Below, piece after piece: positions 1-6,391 of a stretch of 7,400 bases of DNA. Positions within the stretch are counted from its first letter, which is position 1; each line of letters opens with the position of its first letter. Location of the stretch: contig JACQGJ010000666.1 of the NCBI GenBank assembly GCA_016199605.1, positions 1 through 7,400 of the forward strand. Direction: 5' to 3'. The notes under the pieces are model-generated. The model saw only the letters and a program-made list of their open reading frames with translations. It searched no databases and was not told where the DNA came from. The position numbers and the translations under genes are program-made. The stretch is from Armatimonadota bacterium. Lineage in GTDB: Bacteria; Armatimonadota; Abditibacteriia; CG2-30-59-28.

Positions 1-1
1 G

Positions 2-415
2 TCCTCACTGGAATTCACTCGCCGGGAGCTTTCAATTGACGCAGTGCAAGTCATCCGTCAGCAGCGACGCGAGATCAACTACAACATTGCATCCTCGCAA
101 CGGGAATGGGAAGCCATCACCTTTGGCGAGCCGACAAGCGGGCCTCGCCTGGAGGCACAAGCCCCAACGCCGGAGTCGGTTGCTGAGCATGTTAGAGGAA
201 CCCGCGGAAATCGGTTTCGTCATCTCAACCGCAATCTGAGCCGTGAACTGGCGGGGATGCAGGCCTATCTGGAAGAGGACACAAAGCGACAAGTCTTGGC
301 CTTAGCCTTCAGACATCGCTGGACTCTGTTCTCCAGGCAGCAGCGGCAGGTCCCGGACCGAACCCAGCAAGTGATCGATGAGCTTCGAAGAGAAGCCTGG
401 AACAAGGTACCTTAA
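2..415 (+). CDS. C-terminal part of an unidentified protein, possibly OmpH/Skp-like
   Basis: The frame is open from the left edge of the window to a TAA at 413-415, so this is the last 137 residues of a gene that starts outside; the GTG at 44 is probably an internal Val. The visible part is hydrophilic and rich in Arg, Glu and Gln, with no membrane segment, and looks largely helical. The last 50 or so residues follow the pattern of OmpH/Skp family C-termini: a helix (ELAGMQAYLEEDTKRQVLAL), then a short strand (WTLFSRQ), then a P-D-x-T-x-x-V-I-x-x-L ending (PDRTQQVIDEL). Skp-type periplasmic chaperones often sit just upstream of lpxD (bamA-skp-lpxD order), which fits the 53-bp gap to lpxD. The match is from remembered family shape, not a search, and the Pro/Arg-rich segment before it is not typical of Skp. 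It could be an unrelated coiled protein. Confidence 0.6.
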   Translation, partial: SSLEFTRRELSIDAVQVIRQQRREINYNIASSQREWEAITFGEPTSGPRLEAQAPTPESVAEHVRGTRGNRFRHLNRNLSRELAGMQAYLEEDTKRQVLALAFRHRWTLFSRQQRQVPDRTQQVIDELRREAWNKVP

Positions 416-450
416 GACCCCATATACAAAGCGACATCGAACCGAATCCT

Positions 451-466
451 TCTACTGAGTGGTAGA
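451..466 (+). promoter_or_regulatory. Small hairpin abutting the lpxD start codon
   Basis: TCTAC (451-455) and GTAGA (462-466) are perfect inverted repeats around the loop TGAGTG, ending two bases before the ATG at 469. The only purine-rich, Shine-Dalgarno-like bases upstream of lpxD (GAGTGG, 457-462) fall mostly in this loop. The hairpin could modulate lpxD translation, but a 5-bp stem of this kind can arise by chance. Confidence 0.2.
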
Positions 467-468
467 TC

Positions 469-1524
469 ATGAACAGCACAATAGACAAGACCTTGGGGGA
501 ATTGGCTGAGTTGGTGGGAGGAGAGCTTTCGGGGGATGCAAATATCCGCATTACCGGAGTCTCAGGATTGGAGACAGCCCAGGAGGGCGACATCGTTTTT
601 GTCGAAAACGAGAAGTGGATCCAATCAGCGATCCAAAGCCCTGCGACTGCCATCATCGCTCCCTGCCGCGCCTCCGTAGAGGACAAGCCCGCTATTGTCA
701 TCAAGAACCCTCGCCATGCGTTTGTCCGCATTCTTCAACTTTTGGCCAGCAAGCTGCCTGCCACGGAGGGGATCGATCCCTCGGTGCGAATGGGATCGGA
801 GGTTCAACTCGGCGAGCGAGTTTCCATCGGTCCTCTGACAGTCCTCGGGAACAACGTGAAAATCGGGGCCGACGCGTGCGTTGGCCCCCTCTGCTACATC
901 GGCGACGATACTGCAATAGGTGAGGGCTGCGTCCTCCATGCGCAGGTAACCATCAAACACGAGGTTACTCTCGGCAGCCGGGTCATACTCCATAGTGGTT
1001 GTGTCATTGGCACTGACGGATTCGGGTACTTCCAGGAGAGTGGCCAGCACCAGAAAATGCCACAGATTGGAACAGTGATCATCCACGAGGATGTCGAGAT
1101 CGGCGCCAACACGACCATAGATCGAGGCACCCTGGGACCCACTGTCGTCGGAGCGGGCACGAAGATTGACAACTTGGTGCAGGTCGCCCACAACGTGCAG
1201 ATTGGCAAACACTGCATCATCTGCGCTCAGAGCGGCGTCTCAGGCAGCACGGTCATCGGTGACGGCGTCGTCTTGGGGGGGCAAGTGGGCATCGGTGACC
1301 ATATCAAAATCGGGAACCGCGTCGTTGTGAGCGGAAAGGGAGGCGTGATCAGCGACCTGCCGGAGGACGCTCTTGTGTCCGGATATCCTGCCGGTCCGCA
1401 TCGAGAGAAGATGAAAGTCGAAGCCGCCATTCGTCGGGTACCAGAGCTTCTCAAGACAGTTCGCGAATTGAAACGGGAAGTCGAGGACCTGTCGCAGAAA
1501 TTGGCACTAACACAGCAGCGTTAG
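469..1524 (+). CDS. lpxD: UDP-3-O-(3-hydroxyacyl)glucosamine N-acyltransferase LpxD
   Basis: This is the third enzyme of lipid A synthesis. It transfers a 3-hydroxyacyl chain from acyl carrier protein to the 2-amino group of UDP-3-O-acyl-glucosamine in the cytoplasm. The protein has 351 residues, close to the 341 of the E. coli enzyme. Residues 8-95 form the N-terminal uridine-binding domain (with ITGVSGLETAQEGDIVFV, 28-45). Residues 103-305 carry the hexapeptide repeats of the left-handed beta-helix, with the family signatures TDGFGY (182-187), IGANTTIDRG (211-220) and VQVAHNVQIG (237-246). His241 in the last motif matches the catalytic His239 of E. coli. The C-terminus (311-351) is a charged helix, as in the trimeric enzymes. 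The ATG has no strong ribosome binding site, but the N-terminus aligns well. FabZ and lpxA, frequent downstream neighbours, are not next; an unrelated exported protein follows 3 bp later in the same frame. Confidence 0.97.
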   Translation: MNSTIDKTLGELAELVGGELSGDANIRITGVSGLETAQEGDIVFVENEKWIQSAIQSPATAIIAPCRASVEDKPAIVIKNPRHAFVRILQLLASKLPATEGIDPSVRMGSEVQLGERVSIGPLTVLGNNVKIGADACVGPLCYIGDDTAIGEGCVLHAQVTIKHEVTLGSRVILHSGCVIGTDGFGYFQESGQHQKMPQIGTVIIHEDVEIGANTTIDRGTLGPTVVGAGTKIDNLVQVAHNVQIGKHCIICAQSGVSGSTVIGDGVVLGGQVGIGDHIKIGNRVVVSGKGGVISDLPEDALVSGYPAGPHREKMKVEAAIRRVPELLKTVRELKREVEDLSQKLALTQQR

Positions 1525-1527
1525 CCC

Positions 1528-3381
1528 ATGCCGAATTCGACCTCTCCCTTCGGATCTAACTGTTCTCTTGTCTTCGCCGCAATCGCGCTCGTCTGGAATT
1601 CCTCTTCCGTCGCGGCAGTAGACGCTCGCCCCTCTTCGGGGCTTTTTTCCGCACAACTCGTTGCCGGCCCTGCCGGGACACCTCTTGCCACCGTCTTGTT
1701 CCGCGATAGACCACTGATTCGGTTCCGGTCTGCTGGCCCGCCGCCACCCCTGCAACTGGCAACCGCAGTTGCCGCAAACCTTCAACAATTCTGTGAAGCC
1801 AACGGGCAGACGGAGCAGTTGCGAATCGTTCGGTCCGGTCGCGACGCGTCGATCTGTGCGCTGGACACGCCCTTGATCCCCATCTCGGAGGCCGAGGCCG
1901 CTACGAATCACACGACTTCCGCCGACCTTGCGGCGCTGTGGATGAAGGCGCTGGTAGAAGCGCTCAACTCTCCGTGGCTGTGGGTTGGCTCGGTCACAAT
2001 TCCGTCGGGCGAAGATTTTCCCTTGACACTTATGACCAACCAGAATTCGGATCCAGGTTGCGACTCCTACGCCCCGAAGGTCGTGGAGGTTCGGGCGGGA
2101 AGCAACCCCAGGGAGCTGATCTTGCACGGCCTGCAGCCCGGCAAAACGAAGGTCCACGTGATCTGCGGCTCGGCTCAGGGTGGCTTTGAGGTCACGGTGC
2201 AAAGGCGAGCGGGGGCACTGTTGAAGTCGCCGACCGTGACCCTGTTCGGTGGGAAAGTTAACATGGGTCAGTGCATGAAGGCACTGCAGAATGCCTTTGT
2301 GGTGTCAGCGCAAGTGGAGCCCGGCGCCCGGATGGACCTTGGGAAACCCATTGACGGGGGATCCACGGTCCTGGCCGAGGTGAAGGAACTCCTCGTTCCC
2401 CTTGAGATCACCGGCCAGTACTACTATCCGGTTCGGGCCTCAATCTCCGTGCCCGTCCAGTTTCAAGATTACCCCCAGAATAAGCCAACCATGCTCTGGG
2501 TGAGCAATAATCCTGAGAGGATTCGGAACATGGGAGAGCTCTTCGAGCAGTCACTCGTGGCCCGGCAACCGGTTCGCTTTCTCTTCCATCACAAGAACGA
2601 TCTGTCCCAACCGTGCGATTTCGTCATGGAAGTTATGAATCAGACGGAGCAGGAAAGCAGCCTCGTTGTGGTCGAGTCCTCCGCCGGTCCTACGGGCAGC
2701 GAGATCCAGGCCGGACACGTGGCAGGTCTCAACTACCTGCGACAGAGGCAGGAGGGCTCAGGGTATCTGCTGACTCTCCCGGGCAGAAGCTGCTATCGCC
2801 TCGGCACCTACACCATGAATCCCGGAATGGTCGTGAGTGGTTTGTGGGAGTTGACCAACCAGGGAGAAGGCGAGCTCTGGTTTCAGTGTCGAGCTGTGCC
2901 CAAAGGTTTCGGGCAGACGATCACTCCTCTCGGTAACTTTGAGACTCCTCCGCAGGGCTCCTCCCACACCTATCCTGAGGTAGAGCGTGTCCTTGAGACG
3001 ACCCACGAAGTGGGCGGCAGGTGGACCTTTATCAACATCGGCGACAACGCAACCCCAAGTCGCGATGGGAAAAACAACCTTGCCGGCAACTATGGCGTCC
3101 TCTACCGCGTTAACTTGAGGATCACCAATCCTCTCCCGCAGCAAGCCGAGGTTGCCGTCACCTTTTCCCCGACCGGGGGAGTTGCTCGCGGGGTGTTTGC
3201 GTTTACCACCGGGGATAGGAATGCAATCGAGTGGATCGAGGTTCCGACCTGTGTGCCTCCCCACGAGTTCACTCTCAAAAAACTGACCGTCCCTCCCCAG
3301 GGAGAGCAATCCCTTTCCTTCATGACAATACCGGAGTCCGGCTCGAACTACCCGGTGAGAGTCGTCGTTCGGCCCGGCTAA
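1528..3381 (+). CDS. Large exported multi-module protein of unknown function
   Basis: I do not recognise a named family for the 617 residues. The N-terminus has a hydrophobic stretch (13-23, SLVFAAIALVW) and an A-V-D-A site near 33, so export is likely, although the n-region has no Lys or Arg. Four parts can be seen. Residues 40-150 resemble a periplasmic module that I recall from cyanobacterial and Armatimonadota envelope proteins (a short strand pair, a helix, then a strand, then an Ala-rich helix ending ALWMKALVEAL). Residues 153-225 (SVTIPSGEDFPLTL, then RELILHGLQPGKTKVHVICG) resemble the N-terminal domain of CpaC-type pilus secretins. Residues 320-420 (NNPER, FLFHHKND) and 495-617 (NLAGNYGVLYRVNLRITNP, ending SNYPVRVVV) look like beta-sandwich modules of surface proteins. 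Nine cysteines remain after the signal. There is no ribosome binding site; translation may be coupled to lpxD. No catalytic motif is visible. Confidence 0.85.
   Translation: MPNSTSPFGSNCSLVFAAIALVWNSSSVAAVDARPSSGLFSAQLVAGPAGTPLATVLFRDRPLIRFRSAGPPPPLQLATAVAANLQQFCEANGQTEQLRIVRSGRDASICALDTPLIPISEAEAATNHTTSADLAALWMKALVEALNSPWLWVGSVTIPSGEDFPLTLMTNQNSDPGCDSYAPKVVEVRAGSNPRELILHGLQPGKTKVHVICGSAQGGFEVTVQRRAGALLKSPTVTLFGGKVNMGQCMKALQNAFVVSAQVEPGARMDLGKPIDGGSTVLAEVKELLVPLEITGQYYYPVRASISVPVQFQDYPQNKPTMLWVSNNPERIRNMGELFEQSLVARQPVRFLFHHKNDLSQPCDFVMEVMNQTEQESSLVVVESSAGPTGSEIQAGHVAGLNYLRQRQEGSGYLLTLPGRSCYRLGTYTMNPGMVVSGLWELTNQGEGELWFQCRAVPKGFGQTITPLGNFETPPQGSSHTYPEVERVLETTHEVGGRWTFINIGDNATPSRDGKNNLAGNYGVLYRVNLRITNPLPQQAEVAVTFSPTGGVARGVFAFTTGDRNAIEWIEVPTCVPPHEFTLKKLTVPPQGEQSLSFMTIPESGSNYPVRVVVRPG
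1628..1648 (+). terminator. Intrinsic-terminator-like hairpin inside the coding sequence
   Basis: GCCCC (1628-1632), loop TCTTC (1633-1637) and GGGGC (1638-1642) form an all-GC five-base-pair stem, followed directly by six T residues (1643-1648). This is the classic form of a Rho-independent terminator on the plus strand, though the stem is short. It lies about 100 bp into the 1528-3381 gene, in the stretch after the signal peptide that encodes the start of the mature protein. It might act as an attenuator that stops transcripts when the upstream gene pair is poorly translated. It might also be a chance product of Pro-Ser-Ser-Gly-Leu-Phe codons. Confidence 0.4.
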
Positions 3382-3388
3382 AGAGGAG
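3382..3388 (+). promoter_or_regulatory. Ribosome binding site for the TIM-barrel gene
   Basis: AGAGGAG lies five bases before the ATG at 3394 and immediately after the stop codon of the upstream gene. It is a strong Shine-Dalgarno and fixes the start codon. Confidence 0.85.
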
Positions 3389-3393
3389 TCACT

Positions 3394-4182
3394 ATGAGAA
3401 TATCAGCGCACGATTACATCTTTTCCTGCCGGGACCTTTCGGGCGCCCAGACTGTGCCGCTCTTGGAGCAAGCCGGACTCTTCGGCATCGAGGTGATGCA
3501 GAGCGACCTTGTAGGGGAGGCGGGTCGCAAGCTGCAGGAAGCTCTCGCGGCTTCCACGGTGGAGGTGATTGGCTTCTCGCACAACGTCAATTGCGATGCT
3601 CCAGAAGGTCTCGATGGGGCCCTTGAGGAGATTCAGTCAGCCTTGCCCCTCGCTGCGCAGCTCGGAGGCAAGCACCTTGGATTGTCCGTGCTCAGCTCCC
3701 AACCCAATCCACATCCCCCAGCTCTCAGGGACCAGCAGGCGCGGGCGGTAAGGCGTATCTCCGAGGCAGCCTCCAGGTTCGGTTTTCGTCTCAACCTCCA
3801 CACCTATGCCCCCGACGGAGAAGATCGGTTTCGGAAGGTCCGGGAATTGGCCGAGTTGCTCGATGAATCCGTTTTGGACCTGGGGCCCGATCTCAACTGG
3901 CTCACGCGTGGGGGCGCCGATCCCGTCGACTTCCTCAGGTACTTCGGCAAACGAGTCCGATTCTGTCATCTGCGTGACGAGAAGCAGGGCGTCTGGACCG
4001 ATGCTCTCGGCGAGGGAGAGTTCCCCTTGGTCGAGGTCATGAGAACGATGCAGGAGTGTTGTGCGGTAGATGAATGCGTCATCGAGTTGGCCCTACCGGG
4101 TGAGCGAGTTCAGTCTGTAGACCTTGTGGACATACATCGCCGCAGCCTTGAGGCCTTGAAGCGCGCGATAGATCAACCTTGA
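3394..4182 (+). CDS. Sugar phosphate isomerase/epimerase-type TIM barrel
   Basis: The 262-residue length and motifs fit the xylose-isomerase-like TIM barrel superfamily (AP endonuclease family 2 fold). There is no signal peptide, so it acts in the cytoplasm. Motifs in order: GIEV with Glu33 (31-34), GFSHN (60-64), LGLSV (95-99), LNLHTY with His136 (133-138), DLGPDLNWL with Asp166 and Asn168 (162-170), RFCHLRDEK with His192 and Asp195 (189-197), LGEGEF (205-210) and IELA with Glu231 (230-233). Asp166, His192 and Glu231 sit where this superfamily binds its divalent metal. The usual fourth ligand, a Glu on the strand at 133-137, appears replaced by Asn134/His136; this variation is common in the subfamilies near DUF1080 genes. 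Members include isomerases, epimerases, dehydratases and 3-keto-glycoside lyases or hydratases, so the substrate is open. It starts 12 bp after the upstream gene and ends 50 bp before the glycoside hydrolase start. Confidence 0.85.
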   Translation: MRISAHDYIFSCRDLSGAQTVPLLEQAGLFGIEVMQSDLVGEAGRKLQEALAASTVEVIGFSHNVNCDAPEGLDGALEEIQSALPLAAQLGGKHLGLSVLSSQPNPHPPALRDQQARAVRRISEAASRFGFRLNLHTYAPDGEDRFRKVRELAELLDESVLDLGPDLNWLTRGGADPVDFLRYFGKRVRFCHLRDEKQGVWTDALGEGEFPLVEVMRTMQECCAVDECVIELALPGERVQSVDLVDIHRRSLEALKRAIDQP

Positions 4183-4220
4183 TACAGATGGACGTGTCAT
4201 GGGGAGCACAACGGAAACGG

Positions 4221-4226
4221 GGGAGG
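4221..4226 (+). promoter_or_regulatory. Ribosome binding site that decides a GTG start
   Basis: GGGAGG, in a longer purine run (4217-4231), lies six bases before the GTG at 4233. The alternative starts, TTG 4179 and ATG 4188, have no Shine-Dalgarno and would place about 15-18 polar, basic residues before the signal peptide. This site therefore supports the GTG. Confidence 0.75.
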
Positions 4227-4232
4227 AAAGGC

Positions 4233-6377
4233 GTGGCATTGAATACAAGGGGATTCTTCATCGCCATGATGGTGTTGACAGCGACCGCGGGATCTGTCAC
4301 CGCGGACCTCACAGCGGAGGTGAGGAGGACTCCTTCCGGACCCAGGTTGTATGTTAACAACCGTCCCACGGCCCCGACCATGTTCTACGTCAGCCTCTGG
4401 CACGTGCCGGAACTGACAGAGGGCGCACAGAGCGAGATAAGGCTTGCAGGGAAGAACGGGGTGAGCATCATCTCCTTCGCAATCTGGGGTCTGCCCTGGT
4501 TCAAAGAGGGCGAGTCCCCCGATTTCTCGAAGCATGACGTGGACGTGTGGGTGGAGAAAGCTCTGGCGGCGAATCCTAACGCCCTGTTACTCCCACGGTT
4601 TCCTACCGACTGGCCGCCTGAGTGGTGGAGGAAGGATCACTCTGAGGACGAGATGCTCTTCGGCGACGGAAAACGGAATGGACCGGCGAGCATCCATTCG
4701 GCGGCGTGGCGGCGAGACGCTTCCCGGCAGATAGCGATCCTTGTGAAGCACCTGGAGGAGAAGTACGGAGATCGCATCGTCGGCTATCATCCGTGCGGTC
4801 AGACGTCTGCAGAGTGGTTCTTCGAGGGAATGTGGGATGGGAGGCTGGCAAGTTGCGAGGGCGCTGCGCGAGAGGGGTTTAGAAGGTTCCTGAAGGGAAA
4901 GTACGCAACCGTTGACGCACTCAGGCAAGCATGGCGAGAGGCCGGCATCACGTTCGAGGAGGTCGTGCCTCCGTCGGAGACCGATCGAACACAATCAACT
5001 CACAACGCTTTTCGCGATCCCGCGGTTGAGCGAAAAGTCATTGACTTCTACGAGTTTCAGAATGCCGACATGGCTGAGGCCGTGAGTGAGATGTGCAAGG
5101 CGGTGAAGGAGGCGGCTCCCCGAAAACTCGCGGTCGCGTTCTACGGCTATCATTTTGAGTTGGCGGGGGCGCCGCGTGGGTTGCAGTCCAGCGGTCACCT
5201 CGGGCTGGGTCGTCTTCTGAAGTCGCCCTATGTGGATATCCTCTGTTCACCGGTCGCTTATGGTGACAGACAGCCGGGCGGCGGCGGGTTCTTCATGGCG
5301 CCCGTCGATAGTGTGCTGCAAAGCGGCAAGTTGTGGCTGGTGGAAGATGACACGCGTACCCACCTCTCCGCGCCCGACGCGGCCCCTGGCAGGTGCGCGG
5401 ACGGGAGGGAGACACGCGGTGTGCTCGCCAGGAACTTCTCGCATATCCTCACGCGAGGGGCGGCGTTGTGGTGGATGGACCTACCCGGCCAGGGATGGTT
5501 CAACGGTGAGGAGACATGGCAGCATTTGGGGAAGCTGAAGGAAACCTATCAATCCAACCTTTCTCGTTTCAAGAGGTTCCGCCCGGAGATTGCGGTCATC
5601 GTTGACGAGAGAAGCTGCCTCTACACCCACCCGTCGCCGGGGGTAACCGCGCCGCTGCTCGACACTTTCAGAAGGCAGTGGTATCGTATCGGCGCACCCA
5701 CGGGAATCTACATGCTGGAGGATCTTGTGGGAGGGAAGGTTCCTCCTGCGAGGATGTACCTGTTCTTGGACACGTTCCGGCTGGATACAAATCAGATTGC
5801 AGCGATCAAGCGGCAGGTGTGCCGGAAGGGATGCACGGCGGTGTGGATGTACGCTCCGGGCATCGTGCGCGGCAGCCGGTTATCCGAGCAGTTCGTGTCA
5901 GAGGTCACAGGCCTCAAGCTGAAATCAATCAGCACGGGTGACGGGAGTCTGCTGCTGGAGGAGACCCACGAGGAGTTCTCTGCGGAGCATCCGCATCTCA
6001 CGCCCACCTTCGCGGTGGCAGATGATAAAGCCCGCGTCCTCGGGAGGTATGTTCAGGGGGGCGAGGTCGCCGTCGCGCAGAAGTCAGTGGGAGGCTGGAA
6101 CAGCGTTTATTGCGGGACGCTCCAGTTGCCGAGCAGGCTTCTGCGGACGCTGGCAAGACAGGCTGGAGTGCATATTTACAGTGACCAGAATGATGTGGTT
6201 GCGGCGGGAAACGGCTTCGTCAGTCTGCACGCTTCCTCCGACGGCCCGAAGGTCTTGCGGATGCCTCATGCAGGCCGTTTGCAGGAAATCGTGTCGGGCG
6301 AGGCGATGGGGCCGGCCTCGGTCTTCACGTTCGAGATGAAGCGAGGCGATACGAGAGTGTTCAGGATCATCAATTGA
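4233..6377 (+). CDS. Exported GH42-like glycoside hydrolase (clan GH-A)
   Basis: With the GTG start the protein has 714 residues and a clean signal peptide (ALNTRG, hydrophobic FFIAMMVLTATAG, cleavage after SVTA near residue 24). It probably acts in the periplasm or outside. After a short beta segment, a TIM barrel spans roughly residues 48-425. The segment PCGQTSAEWFFEG (187-199) carries Glu194 as the likely acid/base, and LWLVEDDTRTH (367-377) carries Glu371 as the likely nucleophile, the spacing expected for GH42-like enzymes. HSAAWRRDA (155-163) and the KY..VDALRQAW stretch (223-234) are also typical. Residues 445-600 look like the glutamine-amidotransferase-like domain of GH42 (YLFLDTFRL 509-517, AVWMYAPG 536-543), followed by a small C-terminal beta domain. 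A retaining beta-galactosidase or related exo-glycosidase is likely; the exact sugar cannot be read from the sequence. A DUF1080 gene follows 14 bp later. Confidence 0.85.
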   Translation: MALNTRGFFIAMMVLTATAGSVTADLTAEVRRTPSGPRLYVNNRPTAPTMFYVSLWHVPELTEGAQSEIRLAGKNGVSIISFAIWGLPWFKEGESPDFSKHDVDVWVEKALAANPNALLLPRFPTDWPPEWWRKDHSEDEMLFGDGKRNGPASIHSAAWRRDASRQIAILVKHLEEKYGDRIVGYHPCGQTSAEWFFEGMWDGRLASCEGAAREGFRRFLKGKYATVDALRQAWREAGITFEEVVPPSETDRTQSTHNAFRDPAVERKVIDFYEFQNADMAEAVSEMCKAVKEAAPRKLAVAFYGYHFELAGAPRGLQSSGHLGLGRLLKSPYVDILCSPVAYGDRQPGGGGFFMAPVDSVLQSGKLWLVEDDTRTHLSAPDAAPGRCADGRETRGVLARNFSHILTRGAALWWMDLPGQGWFNGEETWQHLGKLKETYQSNLSRFKRFRPEIAVIVDERSCLYTHPSPGVTAPLLDTFRRQWYRIGAPTGIYMLEDLVGGKVPPARMYLFLDTFRLDTNQIAAIKRQVCRKGCTAVWMYAPGIVRGSRLSEQFVSEVTGLKLKSISTGDGSLLLEETHEEFSAEHPHLTPTFAVADDKARVLGRYVQGGEVAVAQKSVGGWNSVYCGTLQLPSRLLRTLARQAGVHIYSDQNDVVAAGNGFVSLHASSDGPKVLRMPHAGRLQEIVSGEAMGPASVFTFEMKRGDTRVFRIIN

Positions 6378-6379
6378 AA

Positions 6380-6385
6380 GGGAGG
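6380..6385 (+). promoter_or_regulatory. Ribosome binding site for the DUF1080 gene
   Basis: GGGAGG lies six bases before the ATG at 6392 and three bases after the upstream stop codon. It favours this ATG over the TTG at 6374, which overlaps the stop of the previous gene. Confidence 0.85.
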
Positions 6386-6391
6386 ATTGAC

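Noticed and set aside
36..239. Plus-strand frame in the left partial gene
   Set aside because: It overlaps the frame that is open from the window edge to 415 and ends early; its composition is out-of-frame-like.
423..428. TATACA as a -10 box for lpxD
   Set aside because: No -35-like sequence is found at a suitable distance upstream, and a single AT-rich hexamer is weak evidence.
625..1212. Long minus-strand open frame opposite lpxD
   Set aside because: It lies wholly inside the well-supported lpxD gene, its product has no recognisable motif, and long antisense frames are expected in GC-rich coding DNA.
1507..2202. 231-codon minus-strand open frame opposite the start of the unknown exported protein
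   Set aside because: The product is Arg-rich and low in structure, with no ribosome binding site or known motif. The plus-strand frame has a signal peptide and continues for 617 residues.
4156..4186. TTGAAG and GATACA as a promoter for the hydrolase gene
   Set aside because: The -10 match is poor and the spacer is 19 bases; no better pair is visible in the gap.
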